Part shown: positions 6,701 through 8,106 of the stretch, piece after piece | Numbering within the stretch: the stretch's first letter is position 1 | Layout: each line of letters starts with the position of its first letter | From: Globobulimina sp. | Taxonomy: Eukaryota; Foraminifera; Rotaliida | DNA: 8,106 bases | Reading direction: 5' to 3' | Assembly: GCA_003354225.1 (NCBI GenBank) | Contig: PIVH01000095.1 | Location: forward strand, 1-8,106 | Position numbers and translations under genes: made by a program | Notes under the pieces: generated by a model | Seen by the model: only the letters and a program-made list of their open reading frames with translations | Databases searched by the model: none | What the model was told of the DNA's origin: nothing

Positions 6701-8106
6701 TTCCTGTTGGCTGTCATGTTCCTGATCCCTTTCTTTGTGGTTTATATATTGCGGCGCGAATACCACTCCCATCATGACGGCAAAGGATGGAAGCATCTAC
6801 GCAAGAAATACCCCGCTTTGGTGATGCCATATCGCAGGGATAAATATTGGTATTCTGCGTGGAATTTGGCGCGCAGATTCATATTAATTGGCATCGCCTC
6901 GATACCGACCAAGCGGCCCGATTACAGTGCGAGTGCCTTGGCTGTGGTGGTGGGCTTTGTCTTAGGTTTCCACGTATTTTGCCGCCCGTTTTACCACGAA
7001 TTGAACAACAAATTGGAAACATTTTGCCTGTTTTGCGCATTTGGAGTGTCGATATTGAATATTATGCTGAACAAACCTGCATTCTATGCGATAGTGACTG
7101 CCTCGTTAGCCTTTGCACCGTTGGTCCCAATCATATTTTTAATGTACGCGTTCTTCACAGATAAGTTGCCGTTTACAGTGGCGATCACAAAGGACGAATA
7201 TGTGGACGATACGCCTGCATTTTTCAACAAGCCGCGCAAAACTACGCGGATTGAAGACTTCCAACGGGTACAGACCATCAAACAGCAGAAACGCGAAAAC
7301 GATGCGGCTCTGAAAACGTTTCGAATTTGGAGCAAGACCAATTTCCACATCATCCGCAAAGATGACTTGCTTGACGAAGTTGGCGTGGATGCGTACGGCA
7401 AAAGCAGTGGGCGCTCCGTTGACGAGGAAGAGGAGTTTTACCCCACCGACGACGATCAAACATGGAGCGGCCACTCGCAGCTAACCCCCACCGCGGACGG
7501 CGATTTTATTGACGAGGAGTTGGATGAACGCACATTGTGGCAGGTACTGACCGGGCAGAAATTCGATATGATTGGGGATGAGGAAGAGAGCCTGAATGAC
7601 ATTCTGAGCGACGACTCTTCGAAATCATCGGAATTGCAGGATAATGAAACTAAAGTTGGCGAGGACTCGGATGACGCAGACGACCATGTAAACGATTACT
7701 TCTTTCACAAGAAACACAAAGGCGTCACAAAGGAGACGTCGTTGTTTGGCGGGAAACTCAAATTCAAGCAAGGCTTGAAAGCGCAGAAGAAAATATTGAA
7801 AGAGCAGCGTGAAATGGTGAAGCAAGCCAAGAAGTTGCGGGCGAAGCAGGAAAAGGAAAAACTAAAACAGCTGATCCGGGGCCCTTCGTTCAAGAAAGTG
7901 CGCGGTAAAGGCCGTGGGCGCAGCACTGCGGGCAATGCGAGCGATGCCTATTTCGACGAAACCATCGGTTTGAGCGACGATGAAGGGGCTACGGTGGGTG
8001 GCCACGGCACCACTTTGCGCGGTATAGGCAGCAGCATACAGTTAGCGGGCCTGGGCCGTAACGAAGACGATGTTGAAGACTTTCTGGATATGGATGGCGG
8101 GGAGGA
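6674..8106 (+). CDS. Same-frame continuation after the TGA: rest of membrane domain and cytoplasmic tail (partial, runs off window)
   Basis: Directly after the TGA the same frame stays open for 477 codons to the window edge, where random sequence would give roughly twenty stops. It encodes hydrophobic segments at about residues 2229-2249, 2286-2300, 2307-2325, 2339-2355 and 2360-2384 (numbering continued through the TGA), then a hydrophilic tail. The stretch YRRDKYWYSAWNLARRF resembles the 'YWW...L.RR' step I recall from the polytopic C-terminal domain of eukaryotic GGAI-repeat/Cys-rich membrane proteins. The portion therefore belongs to the same protein as the upstream part. The first ATG inside it is at 6713, in the middle of a transmembrane helix, so independent initiation is unlikely. 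No stop is reached, so the C-terminus and 3' UTR lie outside the window. Readthrough, selenocysteine decoding or a recent nonsense mutation would each explain the split. Confidence 0.85.
7157..8106 (+). other. Charged cytoplasmic tail with coiled-coil-prone basic helix (incomplete)
   Basis: From residue 2385 the protein is hydrophilic. A basic RxxxxKQQKREN segment is followed by acidic runs (DEEEEF, TDDDQ, GDEEES, EDSDDADD), then a Lys/Gln/Glu-rich stretch at about 2584-2625 with heptad-like spacing that could form a coiled coil. A basic RGKGRGR patch (2633-2639) and an acidic EDDVEDFLDMDG end follow. No kinase, phosphatase or other catalytic motif is seen. Several Ser residues lie in acidic, casein-kinase-2-like surroundings (SDDSS, EDSDD). 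The tail most likely docks cytoplasmic partners. The sequence is cut by the window edge. Confidence 0.7.

Larger units (their letters stand above)
6128..7156 (+). other. Multi-pass membrane domain, interrupted by the TGA
   Basis: Hydrophobic segments are visible at about residues 2042-2059, 2071-2093, 2135-2156, an amphipathic candidate at 2176-2200, then after the TGA at 2229-2249, 2286-2300, 2307-2325, 2339-2355 and 2360-2384. A basic KKLSKKK follows the first segment, which places that loop in the cytoplasm and the Cys-rich region outside. The layout resembles the seven- to nine-helix, TRP-channel-like C-terminal region of eukaryotic beta-helix surface proteins, but no pore or ligand motif can be asserted. 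Termination at the TGA would leave only the first three or four segments and no tail. Confidence 0.75.

Noticed and set aside
6487-7164. Plus-strand open frames at 6487-6777 and 6847-7164 as separate genes
   Set aside because: They are in other frames over the membrane domain, give Arg/Cys-rich peptides without domain character, and the main frame stays open and coherent across both.

Overview
The window is almost entirely one very large, intron-free, plus-strand reading frame from a eukaryote. It is most likely a protist; a stramenopile or another alga-like lineage is a guess. The clues are Pro-Thr 'PTPxPT' linkers, chlamydial-Pmp-like 'FxxN...GGAI' beta-helix repeats, many N-glycosylation sequons, and a multi-pass membrane domain with a long charged cytoplasmic tail. 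I see no operon structure, Shine-Dalgarno sites, RNA genes, mobile elements or CRISPR. The exact organism cannot be named from sequence alone.

Layout in residues, counting from the ATG at position 5: N-terminal Pmp-like beta-helix repeats (about 1-530); a Cys-bounded module with a DSFGDG motif (602-697); a long unassigned ectodomain with a possible protease-associated-like strip (about 1008-1042); three Pro-Thr linkers with two globular segments between them (1050-1271); an unassigned stretch; a second, denser Pmp-like block (about 1474-1750); a Cys-rich juxtamembrane region (1917-2036); a membrane domain with about eight hydrophobic segments (2042-2384); and an acidic then basic, coiled-coil-prone tail (2385 to the window edge). 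The whole reads as a giant surface receptor or adhesion-type membrane protein.

The striking point is codon 2223, at 6671-6673. It is an in-frame TGA in the middle of the membrane domain. The same frame then runs 477 more codons to the window edge with no other stop, and it encodes the remaining membrane segments and the tail. The TGA sits where, from memory of this family, a conserved Cys is expected (YIK-[TGA]-PDLYH). It is followed by C, and a small potential hairpin starts at the next base. Candidate explanations are selenocysteine insertion, programmed readthrough giving two isoforms, or a recent Cys-to-stop point mutation or sequencing error. The first two would be new for this kind of protein as far as I know. 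Global codon reassignment is unlikely because TGA occurs only once.

The left edge is also unusual. An in-frame TAA at 2-4 directly precedes the ATG, yet the protein starts without a signal peptide and inside a repeat unit. The true N-terminus may therefore lie upstream of the window.
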